Source: CAYXEN01 sp964464035 (GTDB taxonomy: Bacteria; Krumholzibacteriota; Krumholzibacteriia; WVZY01). Taken from it: DNA of 58,167 nucleotides. Position numbers and translations under genes: made by a program. The first letter of the stretch is position 1; every line of letters begins with the position of its first letter. The DNA lies in contig CAYXEN010000011.1 of the NCBI GenBank assembly GCA_964464035.1, positions 1 to 58,167 on the forward strand, in the 5' to 3' direction. Below, piece by piece: positions 7,379 to 16,236 of the stretch. A model generated the notes under the pieces. That model did not search any database. It was not told the DNA's origin and saw only the letters and a program-made list of their open reading frames with translations.

Positions 7379-8288
7379 GGTAGCGCTCCTTTATGGTGAT
7401 GGGAACGAGTCTTCGCATGAACTTGTAGATGGCGAAGCACTCCACTGCGAAAGGGAGGAAGCCCAGGAATCCGAGGACCGGCATCTCGAAGAGCTTCACG
7501 TCGCCGAAGTAGGGGACGATGTATTTCCACTTGGCGATCGCCCAGTAATTCCAGAACTCCCATATGAAGCCGCATACCAGGCCGGCTAGAAAGAAACGGA
7601 GCAGCGCTCCTGGCATCCCCGCGAAGAGCTCGGCCATAACGGACCTTTCGCCGATGCGCCCGTTTATTGGGTCGAGGAAGAAGACGAAGCCCACCCACAC
7701 GAGGGGCGTCATGTACGGCGACGGCCATAGAATCGGCACGACGAGACATGCCGCACCGAAGGCCACGAGCACGACGAAACGCGCTCCCTTGAGCTGGTGG
7801 ACTTCTCCTGCACGGCCTTCCGTGCCGCCTTCCCCTGAGCCCCTTCGCCCACCGCCGGTCAGGTGCTCTATGAGCTCGTACGTGAGAAAGATTCCCGGGG
7901 AAATGGTAGCGAACGACCACGCGTATCCGATGTACCTCGCAAGCCGGTTCTCGGGCAGGCCGACGTACTTCCAGTTGCCGAGAAGGAGGTTGTACGCCTC
8001 GAAGATCAACCAGCTTCCCACGGACAAGACGAGGAGTATGAAGAACTCCCCCGGGTGCGAGGAGAGGAGCGAGCGGCCCTTGAGCCGCTTCACGAGGGCG
8101 TCCATGAAGAGGATGTACCCGCTCCATTGAATGGGCGTGAAGTACACGCCGACGAAACGGTTGCCCGAGAAGAGCAGGATCTCGCCGGCCGCGATGACCG
8201 CGATCCCGGCGTAACCGTACAGGGGAAAGGCGCTTCCGCTCGTCCCGCCTCCCCTCGACCTTGACTTGCCCGCGTTTTCGTTTATCAT
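7371..8288 (-). CDS. multi-pass membrane protein of unknown function with an apparent internal duplication
   Basis: This 305-residue protein has about eight hydrophobic segments and no recognised catalytic motif. Two halves look related: the first has EAYNLLLGNWKYVGLP near residue 120 and the second has EFWNYWAIAKWKYIVP near residue 245, each just after a transmembrane stretch. A short Gly/Arg-rich loop separates the halves. The ATG at 8288 has only a weak ribosome site. It overlaps the HAD gene downstream by 8 bases. I do not recognise the family. Confidence 0.75.
   Translation of the reverse strand: MINENAGKSRSRGGGTSGSAFPLYGYAGIAVIAAGEILLFSGNRFVGVYFTPIQWSGYILFMDALVKRLKGRSLLSSHPGEFFILLVLSVGSWLIFEAYNLLLGNWKYVGLPENRLARYIGYAWSFATISPGIFLTYELIEHLTGGGRRGSGEGGTEGRAGEVHQLKGARFVVLVAFGAACLVVPILWPSPYMTPLVWVGFVFFLDPINGRIGERSVMAELFAGMPGALLRFFLAGLVCGFIWEFWNYWAIAKWKYIVPYFGDVKLFEMPVLGFLGFLPFAVECFAIYKFMRRLVPITIKERYLG
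8261..8288 (+). promoter_or_regulatory. possible promoter for the Bat operon leader
   Basis: TTGACT (8261-8266) and TATCAT (8283-8288) lie 16 bases apart on the plus strand, overlapping the start of the divergent membrane-protein gene. Transcription would begin near 8295 and read through the hairpin at 8365-8393 before reaching the MoxR gene. A weaker candidate, TTGCAA/TATCCC (8431-8459), lies after the hairpin. Confidence 0.4.
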
Positions 8289-8364
8289 ATCCCAGATCGA
8301 ATAATGACCACAATCGGGTGCAAGCCGGCTTCGAGGCAGTGGTTGCAGCCGACTTCCTTCACCG

Positions 8365-8393
8365 GCACCCGCTTCCCGGGTGCGGGTTTCTTT
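8365..8393 (+). terminator. hairpin with T-rich tail upstream of the Bat operon
   Basis: GCACCCG (8365-8371) pairs perfectly with CGGGTGC (8377-8383) across a 5-base loop and is followed by GGGTTTCTTT. No plus-strand gene precedes it, so it would end a short leader or small RNA of about 100 bases. The segment before it (about 8312-8355) also holds an imperfect direct repeat, TGCAAGCCGGCTTC and TGCAGCCGACTTC. Confidence 0.4.
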
Positions 8394-8514
8394 GCACTCA
8401 AGCCTGCATTCTAGACGAGCGATTCAGCGATTGCAAAGGGAAAAAGCAGGAACTATCCCCGCATTTCGTTGTAGAAATACGAGTTATGACTCGCGACCAA
8501 AACGGAGGTAGAAC

Positions 8515-9501
8515 ATGGACTACGAGATACAGGCTATGAACGAAAGGGTGGAAAGGGAGAGCCGGTTCGTTCCCGAGCTCTTGAAAACGATCCAGACGGT
8601 GATCATGGGCCAGCGCTACTTGATAGACCGTCTCATGATCGGGCTTCTCTGCGACGGGCACGTGCTGATCGAGGGTGTCCCGGGCCTTGCGAAGACGCTC
8701 TCGGTCAAGACCCTCGCCCGCGCGATCGACACTTCGTTTCAGCGGATCCAGTTCACTCCCGATCTCCTGCCCGCCGACCTGATCGGCACCCAGGTCTACA
8801 ACCCCAAGGATCATACTTTCACCGCCAAGAAGGGTCCGATCTTCTCGAACATAATACTGGCCGACGAGATCAACCGCGCGCCGGCCAAGGTGCAGAGCGC
8901 GCTTCTCGAATGCATGCAGGAGAGGCAGGTGACGATAGGGGACGAGACGTACCCGCTGGAGTTCCCCTTCATGGTGATGGCGACGCAGAACCCGATCGAG
9001 CAGGAGGGGACGTACCCGCTCCCCGAGGCCCAGGTGGACAGGTTCATGCTGAAGCTCAGGATCAGCTACCCGGCCCGTGAAGAGGAGAAAGCGATCATGG
9101 AAAAAGTCTCCGGCGACGGACTCCCGGAGGTTAAGCCGGTCATCGATCCCGCGAAGCTCAAGCAGGCCCAGGAAGTGGTGAGAGAAGTTTACATGGACGA
9201 GAAAGTGAAGAATTACATCCTCGACATCGTCTTCGCGACGAGGGACCCGGAGAGTTTCGGGATTCCGATCAAGCATCTCATCGCCTACGGGGCCTCGCCG
9301 CGGGCGACGATCTTTCTGGCCGAGGCTTCGAGGGCGCACGCCTTCCTGCGCGGCCGCGGTTACGTGACTCCAGACGACGTGAAGGCTGTCGGCCCGGACG
9401 TTCTTCGCCACCGGGTCATCGCGACGTACGAGGCCGAGGCGGAGGACATCGATTCCGAAGCGATAGTGAAACGCATCTTCGACCAGATAGAAGTGCCCTG
9501 A
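8515..9501 (+). CDS. MoxR-family AAA+ ATPase of the Bat operon
   Basis: This 328-residue protein is a MoxR AAA ATPase. The Walker A motif is GVPGLAKT (residues 54-61), a DEINRAP Walker B segment follows, and the MATQNPIEQEGTYPLPEAQ sensor region is characteristic of the family. A GGAGG site lies 7 bases before the ATG. MoxR ATPases act as chaperone-like partners of von Willebrand A (vWA) domain proteins, and two such proteins are encoded just downstream. It is the first gene of the seven-gene Bat cluster ending at 17111. Confidence 0.95.
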   Translation: MDYEIQAMNERVERESRFVPELLKTIQTVIMGQRYLIDRLMIGLLCDGHVLIEGVPGLAKTLSVKTLARAIDTSFQRIQFTPDLLPADLIGTQVYNPKDHTFTAKKGPIFSNIILADEINRAPAKVQSALLECMQERQVTIGDETYPLEFPFMVMATQNPIEQEGTYPLPEAQVDRFMLKLRISYPAREEEKAIMEKVSGDGLPEVKPVIDPAKLKQAQEVVREVYMDEKVKNYILDIVFATRDPESFGIPIKHLIAYGASPRATIFLAEASRAHAFLRGRGYVTPDDVKAVGPDVLRHRVIATYEAEAEDIDSEAIVKRIFDQIEVP

Positions 9502-9601
9502 CGGGCCGGCGGGTTGCTCCAGCGGGGCGGCCCCGCGCCGCGGAGCCCGGCCGGGCCGGATCGTCCGGGATGAGGAGAGTTCCAACCGAAGGATGCTCGG
9601 C

Positions 9602-10495
9602 ATGAACGATATCGAAACCGGCAGCCTGAGCGACGTCCTCAAGAGGATAAGGCGGATCGAGATCGTCACGAAGCGTCTCGTAAGCGACGTCTTCTCCGGC
9701 GAGTACCACAGCGTGTTCAAGGGGCAGGGAATGGAGTTCGACGAGGTGCGCGAGTACCAGCCCGGCGACGACGTGCGCATGATCGACTGGAACGTGACGG
9801 CGAGAATGGGAGCTCCGTACGTCAAGCGCTTCGTCGAGGAGAGGGAGCTCATAGTGATATTCCTTCTCGACGTGAGCGCGTCGGGGATATTCGGGAGCAC
9901 GGGCCGGACGAAGACGGAGACGGCCGCCGAGATATGCTCGCTTCTCGCCTTCAGCGCGATCGAGAACAACGACAAGGTGGGGGCGATAACTTTCTCGGAC
10001 CGGATCGAGGAATACCTGCCCCCGGACAAGGGCCGCAGGCACGTCCTTCACGTCGTGCGCGAGATACTCTTTCACCGTCCGAAGGGCGCGGGCACGGATA
10101 TAGCCGCGGCGCTCAGGTACTTGATGAAGGTGATGAAGAGGAGGGCGATCGTCTTTCTATTGAGTGATTTTCTCGCCGGTGATTTCTCGGTGGAGCTGGC
10201 CCAGGCGGCGAGGAAGTTCGACCTCGTGGCCCTGAGGATCTCCGACCGGCGCGAAAGCGAGCTCCCGCCCGCGGGGCTGGTGAGGGTGTGGGACCAGGAG
10301 GTCGGCGTGGAGAGGGTGGTCGACCTGGGAAGCCGCCGCGCCAGGGAGGACTACGCGCGCGAGGCGGCGGCGAGGAGGAAGAATCTCGAGAACCTCTTCA
10401 AGCGTAACGGCGTGGACCTCGTCGAGATCGAAACCGGCGAGGATTACATAAAGCCTTTGACCGTCTTCTTCCGCTCGCGCGCGAGGAGGCGTTGA
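9602..10495 (+). CDS. DUF58 domain protein of the Bat operon
   Basis: This is a 297-residue DUF58 protein. The family signature EYQPGDDVRMIDW followed by a short run to AR lies near residues 50-70, in the part that leads into a vWA-like fold (LDVSASG near residue 88). The ATG at 9602 is about 9 bases after a GAAGG site and is preferred to the ATG at 9593, which sits right on that site. DUF58 genes almost always follow MoxR genes, and the pair probably forms a complex. The gap from the MoxR stop is about 100 bases with no separate promoter noticed. Confidence 0.92.
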   Translation: MNDIETGSLSDVLKRIRRIEIVTKRLVSDVFSGEYHSVFKGQGMEFDEVREYQPGDDVRMIDWNVTARMGAPYVKRFVEERELIVIFLLDVSASGIFGSTGRTKTETAAEICSLLAFSAIENNDKVGAITFSDRIEEYLPPDKGRRHVLHVVREILFHRPKGAGTDIAAALRYLMKVMKRRAIVFLLSDFLAGDFSVELAQAARKFDLVALRISDRRESELPPAGLVRVWDQEVGVERVVDLGSRRAREDYAREAAARRKNLENLFKRNGVDLVEIETGEDYIKPLTVFFRSRARRR

Positions 10496-10528
10496 GAAGA
10501 AGCCGGGAGCGAACCAGGAGGCGTTTGG

Positions 10529-11527
10529 ATGAGAGCGCGATCGCAGCCAAGCGAACATCGTCGAATTCGGACGGCACGCGGAGCCTTGTTTCTCCTCGCG
10601 CTGATCGGAGTCGTCTGCTTGCAGCCGCGCACCGCGCGGGCCTCGCTTCGAAACGCGGGCAGCCTGGTGAACATAGACGTGCGGGCATCCAAGGATTCCG
10701 TCCGCGTGGGCGAGAGGCTCCGCGTGACCTACACGATAGATTATCCAGACTCGCTCGAATTCAATCGCTTCGGCCGGCTTCCCGAGGGCAAGTTCAGGCA
10801 ACTCTCGCTCTCCTGGCGGGAGTCCCGCACGAAGCAAGGCAAGAGGGCCGTCGCCAGGGCCGAGATCATGACGCTGGATCTCGAAGAAGCCTTCGTGCCG
10901 GAGCTGAGGCTCATATTCACGACGGGCGGCGGAGACAGTCTCTACGCCATCGCGGGCGGGATCCGGGTACCGGTGAAACTCGTCTCGGGTGACAACGCCG
11001 AGCTCAAGCCGCTCAAGAAGCAATGGAAGGCCCCGCCGAGCTATTCATGGCTCATCGCGCTCGTTGCAGCGGTGCTGCTCGCCGCCGCGATTCTCTATTA
11101 TCTCAGGCGGAGGAAGCGGCGGCGGACCGAAGAGGAACCGGCGAGGCCGGAGCTTCCCGCCGACTTCGTGGCGCTTCGCGAGCTGGCGAGGATCGAGAAA
11201 TCGGGACTCCTCGACTCGGGCGAGTTCAAGAAGTATTACAGCGAAGTAGTCGATGTCTTGAGGAAGTATCTCGAAGCGCGCTACGGGATAACCGCCATGG
11301 ATCGAACGACGGACGAGATCCTGGCCGAGCTCGGCGGGATCAGGGTCGGCGTCGAGGGCCTGGAGGAGCTCCTGAGGGAGGCGGACCTCGTCAAGTTCGC
11401 CAAGTTCGAACCCGGCATAGTCCCCGGCAAGCGGGTGATGGAGACGGCGAGAAAGATCGTGACAGCGACGGCGCCGCCGCGCGTGGAAGAGACCGCACAG
11501 GCCGCCGCCTCCAACGAGGGCAGGTGA
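10529..11527 (+). CDS. Bat-operon membrane protein (DUF4381/BatD-like layout)
   Basis: This 332-residue protein has an N-terminal hydrophobic export signal (about residues 15-35) and a beta-rich extracytoplasmic domain (SVRVGERLRVTYTID). One transmembrane segment lies near residues 172-190, followed by a basic stop-transfer stretch, then a cytoplasmic helical C-terminal domain. This arrangement matches the short membrane protein often found between DUF58 and BatA genes. GGAGG precedes the ATG. It ends 4 bases before the BatA gene. The exact family name is uncertain. Confidence 0.8.
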   Translation: MRARSQPSEHRRIRTARGALFLLALIGVVCLQPRTARASLRNAGSLVNIDVRASKDSVRVGERLRVTYTIDYPDSLEFNRFGRLPEGKFRQLSLSWRESRTKQGKRAVARAEIMTLDLEEAFVPELRLIFTTGGGDSLYAIAGGIRVPVKLVSGDNAELKPLKKQWKAPPSYSWLIALVAAVLLAAAILYYLRRRKRRRTEEEPARPELPADFVALRELARIEKSGLLDSGEFKKYYSEVVDVLRKYLEARYGITAMDRTTDEILAELGGIRVGVEGLEELLREADLVKFAKFEPGIVPGKRVMETARKIVTATAPPRVEETAQAAASNEGR

Positions 11528-11531
11528 GAAG

Positions 11532-12521
11532 ATGTTTCGTTTCCTCCATCCGGAAGCTTTCTTTCTCCTCGCCTTGATACCGGCGGCGTTGTACCTGGAG
11601 CCGGGGCGCACGCGCCGAAGGCGCAGCATCGCGGTCTCCTCGGTGGAACTCTTCGACCGCGCTGGGCTGGAGGCGCCGTGGTGGAAACGAAACGGCAGGA
11701 GAGTGCTGCGCGTCCTGGGTCTCGTGCTTCTCGTCTTCGCCGTCGCGAGACCCCAGACGGGCCGCTCGGAATACACCGTGGAAACGCAAGGCGTGGACAT
11801 CATGCTCGTGCTCGACATAAGCGGCAGCATGCAGGCCCAGGATTTCAAGCCGAAGAACCGTCTGCACGTGGCCAAGGAAGTTGTGAAGGATTTCATCTCG
11901 AGGCGCAAGCACGACAGGATCGGCCTCGTCATATTCGCCGGGCAGGCCATGACCCAATGCCCGCTCACGCTCGACTACGACGTGCTCCAGAAGCTGGTGG
12001 ACGACGTCCACTTCGGAATGCTCGAGGACAGGACGGCGATAGGCGTGGCGCTGGCCACCGCCTGCAACCGCCTCAAGAACAGCAAGGCGAAGAGCAAGGT
12101 GATAGTTCTTCTCACCGACGGCCAGAACAACGCGGGGAGCGTGGATCCGCCGACGGCGGCGCGGGTGGCGAAGGCGCTCGGCATAAAGGTTCACACGATC
12201 GGCGTGGGATCGAACGGCGTGGTCCCGGTGCCGGTGGACGATCCTTTCTTCGGCAAGCGCCTCGTGCCGATGGAGGTCAAGCTCGACGAGAAGGCCCTGC
12301 GCGAGATCGCGGACATAACGGGAGGCAAGTTTTTTCTCGCGACGAACCCTGAGGAACTCAAGAAGATCTACGACCGGATCGACAAGATGGAGAAGACGAA
12401 GATCGAGACGAGGAAGTTCGCGAGCTATTCGGACAAGTTCGCCTATTTCGCATTTCCCGCCCTGCTGTTGGTTCTCCTGGAAGCAGTGCTGGGCGCGGGA
12501 TTGCTGAGAGAACTGCCCTGA
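11532..12521 (+). CDS. batA: BatA-like von Willebrand factor A membrane protein
   Basis: This 329-residue protein has two N-terminal membrane segments (about 8-22 and 57-73), a vWA domain with an intact metal-ion-dependent adhesion (MIDAS) site, DISGSM at residues 95-100, and a later LTDGQNN segment. A C-terminal transmembrane helix lies near 302-325. That is the standard BatA topology, with the vWA domain held at the membrane. It follows the preceding gene by 4 bases and is followed after 18 bases by the BatB-type gene. In Bacteroides the Bat proteins were linked to oxygen tolerance, but their molecular role is not settled. Confidence 0.93.
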   Translation: MFRFLHPEAFFLLALIPAALYLEPGRTRRRRSIAVSSVELFDRAGLEAPWWKRNGRRVLRVLGLVLLVFAVARPQTGRSEYTVETQGVDIMLVLDISGSMQAQDFKPKNRLHVAKEVVKDFISRRKHDRIGLVIFAGQAMTQCPLTLDYDVLQKLVDDVHFGMLEDRTAIGVALATACNRLKNSKAKSKVIVLLTDGQNNAGSVDPPTAARVAKALGIKVHTIGVGSNGVVPVPVDDPFFGKRLVPMEVKLDEKALREIADITGGKFFLATNPEELKKIYDRIDKMEKTKIETRKFASYSDKFAYFAFPALLLVLLEAVLGAGLLRELP

Positions 12522-12539
12522 GTCGAGGAGGTCGATCGC

Positions 12540-14396
12540 ATGGAATGGGCGCGGCCCGGGATACTCTACCTGCTCTTGATCGTTCCCCTGCTGGGGGCGT
12601 ACATGCTCCATTCCCGAAGGCGCAGGCAAAGGGAACTGGAGGCGTTCGCGGGGAAGCTCTCGGAGAGCCTCGCCCCGGGACGAAGCTGGCGGAGAGGGCT
12701 CGCAAAGAGCGCCTGCACGCTGGGTGCGCTCGCCTCCATCATCGTCGCGGCGGCAGGGCCCCGTTTCGGGAGCAAGCTCGTCAAGGTGGAACGCGAGGGA
12801 GTGGATCTCGTCCTTGCGCTCGATACGTCCTTGAGCATGCTCGCCGAGGACATGAAACCCAACCGCCTCGAGCGGGCCAAGATGGAGATCATCGATCTCA
12901 TCCGCGGGCTCAAGGGGGACAGGGTCGGCATCGTGGTCTTCGCCGGCGACGCGTTCACCCTCTGTCCTCTCACCGTCGATTACGACGCGGCCCTCATGCT
13001 CGCAGGCGCCATAGACGTGAACATGGTCTCGGAGCCCGGCACCGCGATCGGAAAGGCGATCACGCAGAGCGTCGCCCTCTTCGAGAATTCCCGGCGCAAG
13101 GACAAGGCTGTGATCCTCGTGACCGACGGGGAGAGCCTCGAAGGGGATCCCGTGCAGGCGGCGAAGGAGGCCGCCGAGAAGGGCGTGAAGATATACGCGA
13201 TCGGGATCGGCAACCCCTCCGGCGAACTCATTCCGCTGAGGGGAACGGACGGAAGCGTGGAAGGGTATAAGAAGGACAAAAGCGGCGAGACGGTGATGAC
13301 GAAGCTGGACGAAGTCACGCTCCAGCGGGTGGCCGAGGCGGGCGGGGGCAAGTACGTTCCCGCCACGCAGGAGGGGATCGAGCTCAAGGTCATCTACAAC
13401 GAGATCGAGGGCATGGAGAAGAAGAAGATAAAGGGCGAATTCATGGAAAAGAAAGAGGAGCGCTTCGCCTGGTTCCTGGGGGCCGCGTTCGCCATGCTTC
13501 TCGCCGAGATGCTGATCTCTTCGCGCGGATCCCGGGGAAGCGGCAGGGGACGGATACTTCACACGGGGGCGAAGGTCGCGCTTCTCGTGCTCCTCCTGTC
13601 CGCACACGCCTCCTGGGCCCGGGGGGTGGACGGCTCCAAGGTGGAGGCGGGCAACAAGTACTTCGAGGCAGGCGCCTACGACAAGGCCCTCGCCCTCTAC
13701 CGCGACGCCGTCGGGGATTCGACGAAGCCGCCCAAGCACTACCACGGCGTCTATTATAATGAGGCGAACGCGCTCGCCAAGATGGGCAAGTACGCGGAGG
13801 CTCTCGGTCTCTACCAGGAGAGTTACGATGCGGGAGACAGTCTCCTCGCGGGGCGGGTGCTCTACAACCGGGGCAACACGCTCATGAAGATGGGCAAGGC
13901 CTCGGAGGCCGTGGCTTCGTATGTGCAGGCCTTGAACTTCCTCGCGGACGATCCCGACGTGATACACAACCTCGAAGTGGCACTCAAGCGGATGAAAGAG
14001 GAGCAAAAGCGGAAACAGCAGCAGGACAAACAGGAGCAAGACCGGAAGCAACGCAGTGATGAACGCAAGAAAGGCGGGGAAGGGAAAAAGCAGCAGGACC
14101 AGCAAGGCAACAGCGAGCAGGAACAAAAACGCAACGGGGAGAAAAAGAACGAGAGCGGGCAAAAGAAGGGAGAAAAGAGGGAAGCGAAGAGCGATTCCAC
14201 GTCCGCTTTCAATCCCTCCAAGCTGGACTCCACTCGAACCCCAAAGGGCGAGCCCAAGCCGGGGAAATTCGAGAAGCTCTCGCGCGAGGACGCCCTGAGG
14301 ATTCTCCAGGCGCTGGCCGAGCAGGAACGCAACCTCCAGCGGGAGAAGAAGCGGGCCGCTTTCAAGAAGATCAGGAAATCGGGGAAGGACTGGTAA
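12540..14396 (+). CDS. batB: BatB-BatC fusion: vWA domain, TPRs and charged tail
   Basis: This 618-residue protein starts like BatB, with two membrane segments and a vWA domain whose MIDAS is DTSLSM (residues 95-100). It then has a transmembrane region near 310-360 and TPR repeats (EAGAYDKALALYRDAVG, KMGKYAEALGLYQESYD, KMGKASEAVASYVQAL). It ends in a long Lys/Gln/Glu-rich tail of about 130 residues closing with a helical segment. BatB and BatC are often separate genes, and here they are one reading frame. A GGAGG-like site precedes the ATG. The stop is 1 base from the BatD start. Confidence 0.92.
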   Translation: MEWARPGILYLLLIVPLLGAYMLHSRRRRQRELEAFAGKLSESLAPGRSWRRGLAKSACTLGALASIIVAAAGPRFGSKLVKVEREGVDLVLALDTSLSMLAEDMKPNRLERAKMEIIDLIRGLKGDRVGIVVFAGDAFTLCPLTVDYDAALMLAGAIDVNMVSEPGTAIGKAITQSVALFENSRRKDKAVILVTDGESLEGDPVQAAKEAAEKGVKIYAIGIGNPSGELIPLRGTDGSVEGYKKDKSGETVMTKLDEVTLQRVAEAGGGKYVPATQEGIELKVIYNEIEGMEKKKIKGEFMEKKEERFAWFLGAAFAMLLAEMLISSRGSRGSGRGRILHTGAKVALLVLLLSAHASWARGVDGSKVEAGNKYFEAGAYDKALALYRDAVGDSTKPPKHYHGVYYNEANALAKMGKYAEALGLYQESYDAGDSLLAGRVLYNRGNTLMKMGKASEAVASYVQALNFLADDPDVIHNLEVALKRMKEEQKRKQQQDKQEQDRKQRSDERKKGGEGKKQQDQQGNSEQEQKRNGEKKNESGQKKGEKREAKSDSTSAFNPSKLDSTRTPKGEPKPGKFEKLSREDALRILQALAEQERNLQREKKRAAFKKIRKSGKDW

Positions 14397-14397
14397 T

Positions 14398-16236
14398 ATG
14401 AGGAGATCGACGGCGATATCTTTGGCCGTGGCATTGATCGCAAGCCTCTTCGTCGGGCTGGCCGGCGCCGATGCCCTGGCCGACGTGAGCGTCTCGGCCA
14501 GCGTGGAGCCCTCGGTGGCGTCGGTCGGCGACCAGGTCACCCTCACCGTGACCGTGAACGGCAAGTTTCGGCGTACCTCCAAGCCGGAGCTTCCTCCGCT
14601 CGACGATTTCTACGTGTACGAGTCGGGTTCCTCCCAGAGCTTCAACTTCGTGAACGGGAGCTTCAGCGCCTCTCTCACTTTCACCTACCTCCTCGTGCCG
14701 CAGAAGGAAGGCACCTTCACGATCTCTCCCATCAAGTACCGCGTGGGCGACAAGGAGTACACGGCGGCCCCGGTGAAGCTGGAGGTCGTGAGCGGCGGGC
14801 AGGCACCGCCTCCGACAGCCTCCGGGCGGGAGGAAGAGCCCGAAGAGACGGTCGAGCCCGCTGGAAAACATCTCTTCGTCCGGGCGTCGGTCGACAGGGA
14901 TACGGTCTACGTGAACCAACAGATCACGTGGACGCTTCGCTTCTACATGGACCCGAGAGTGAGGATGTTGAGGAGTCCCTCTTTCTCGCCGCCGGAAGCG
15001 CAGGGTTTCTGGGTGGAAGACCTGCCGCCCCAGCGCAACTATTCCCGGACGATCGACGGGAGGAGGTTCGCGGTGAGCGAGCTCAAGCGCGCCTACTTCG
15101 CCACCGCGCCCGGTGAATACACGATCGGGCCGGCCGAGGTCACCGTCACTCTCGACGACTTCGGTTTCTCTTCGTGGGACGATCTTTTCAACCGGCCCTT
15201 CGATTCGTTCGGCTTCGGAAAGCCGGTAAGGCTGAGGACGAAGGGCAGGAAGATCGTCGTCCTCCCGTTGCCGGAGAAAGGCAAGCCGGCCGGCTTCAGC
15301 GGCATCGTCGCCCACGACTTGAAGCTCAAGCTCGACCTGGACAAGCAGGTGGTGCAAGTGGGCGAGCCTATAAACCTGAAGCTCGAACTCGAAGGCGAGG
15401 GCAACATGAAGACGGCGGCCGCCCCCGAGCTGCCGGATCTCCCGGATTTCAAGGTGTACCAGTCGGGTTCCTCGTCGGATGTCTTCAAGAAGAACTACGT
15501 CGTCTCGGGGCGCAAGAAGTACGAATACGTCCTCGTGCCGAAGGCGGCGGGTCCCAAGACGTTGAAGTCGATAAGGCTCTCGTATTTCGATCCGGTGGAG
15601 GGAAGGTACGCGCTCGCCCGCACGCGTTCGGCAAGGCTGGACGTGAAGCCGGGGAGCGCGGAAGAGCAGCGCCGCGTGATAATAGCGGGCAGCGGAGACG
15701 AGATCGAAGTGCTCGGCCGTGACATTCGCTATATCCATCCCGTTCCTGCGGAGATCGGGATCGGGGACGGTGCGCTCTATGCGAACAAGCTCTACTTGTC
15801 CCTGCACGCCGTTCCTTTCCTCGCGGTCGTCTTTTGCTTGATCTCGGAGAGAAGAAAGAAGAGATGGCGCGAGGACATACCCAGGGCGAGGGCGGAGAGA
15901 GCATTGAGAGAGGCGGAAAAGAAGCTCTCCGCGGCCGGGAAGCTCGTCGCCAAGGGAGAAGTGGAACGAGGGTTGGGGCAAATCGCCGTCGCTATCGACA
16001 ATTATTTCGCCGACAAGACGAACGTTTCGGCGGCGGGGCTCACTTTCGATGAGATAGAGAAGTATCTCCATGGCCACGGCGTGTCCGAAGATCGGGTGAG
16101 GGAGTTGAGATCGATACTCGATACGTGTGATGCAGCGAGGTACGCGGGATCCTCCCTGGACGATCGGGCTGCCGGCGAGACGGCGAAAAGGGCCGCTGAG
16201 GTTCTCAGGGATATAGAGAAGAGGTGCAGGAGATGA
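14398..16236 (+). CDS. batD: BatD-like protein
   Basis: This 612-residue protein has a signal peptide (residues 1 to about 28), several Ig-like beta domains (SVASVGDQVTLTVTVNG near residue 40 and a related VQVGEPINLKLELEG near 320), a transmembrane segment near 463-480 (FLAVVFCLIS), and a cytoplasmic helical C-terminus. This is the typical BatD (PF13584-type) layout, with most of the protein outside the cytoplasm. It overlaps the BatE start by 4 bases (ATGA), so the two are translationally coupled. Confidence 0.92.
   Translation: MRRSTAISLAVALIASLFVGLAGADALADVSVSASVEPSVASVGDQVTLTVTVNGKFRRTSKPELPPLDDFYVYESGSSQSFNFVNGSFSASLTFTYLLVPQKEGTFTISPIKYRVGDKEYTAAPVKLEVVSGGQAPPPTASGREEEPEETVEPAGKHLFVRASVDRDTVYVNQQITWTLRFYMDPRVRMLRSPSFSPPEAQGFWVEDLPPQRNYSRTIDGRRFAVSELKRAYFATAPGEYTIGPAEVTVTLDDFGFSSWDDLFNRPFDSFGFGKPVRLRTKGRKIVVLPLPEKGKPAGFSGIVAHDLKLKLDLDKQVVQVGEPINLKLELEGEGNMKTAAAPELPDLPDFKVYQSGSSSDVFKKNYVVSGRKKYEYVLVPKAAGPKTLKSIRLSYFDPVEGRYALARTRSARLDVKPGSAEEQRRVIIAGSGDEIEVLGRDIRYIHPVPAEIGIGDGALYANKLYLSLHAVPFLAVVFCLISERRKKRWREDIPRARAERALREAEKKLSAAGKLVAKGEVERGLGQIAVAIDNYFADKTNVSAAGLTFDEIEKYLHGHGVSEDRVRELRSILDTCDAARYAGSSLDDRAAGETAKRAAEVLRDIEKRCRR

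Noticed and set aside
11391..14582. Very long open frame on the minus strand opposite the Bat genes
   Set aside because: It lies antisense to well-supported batA and batB-batC genes, has no recognisable domain and a low-complexity composition. G+C-rich codon use keeps such antisense frames open.
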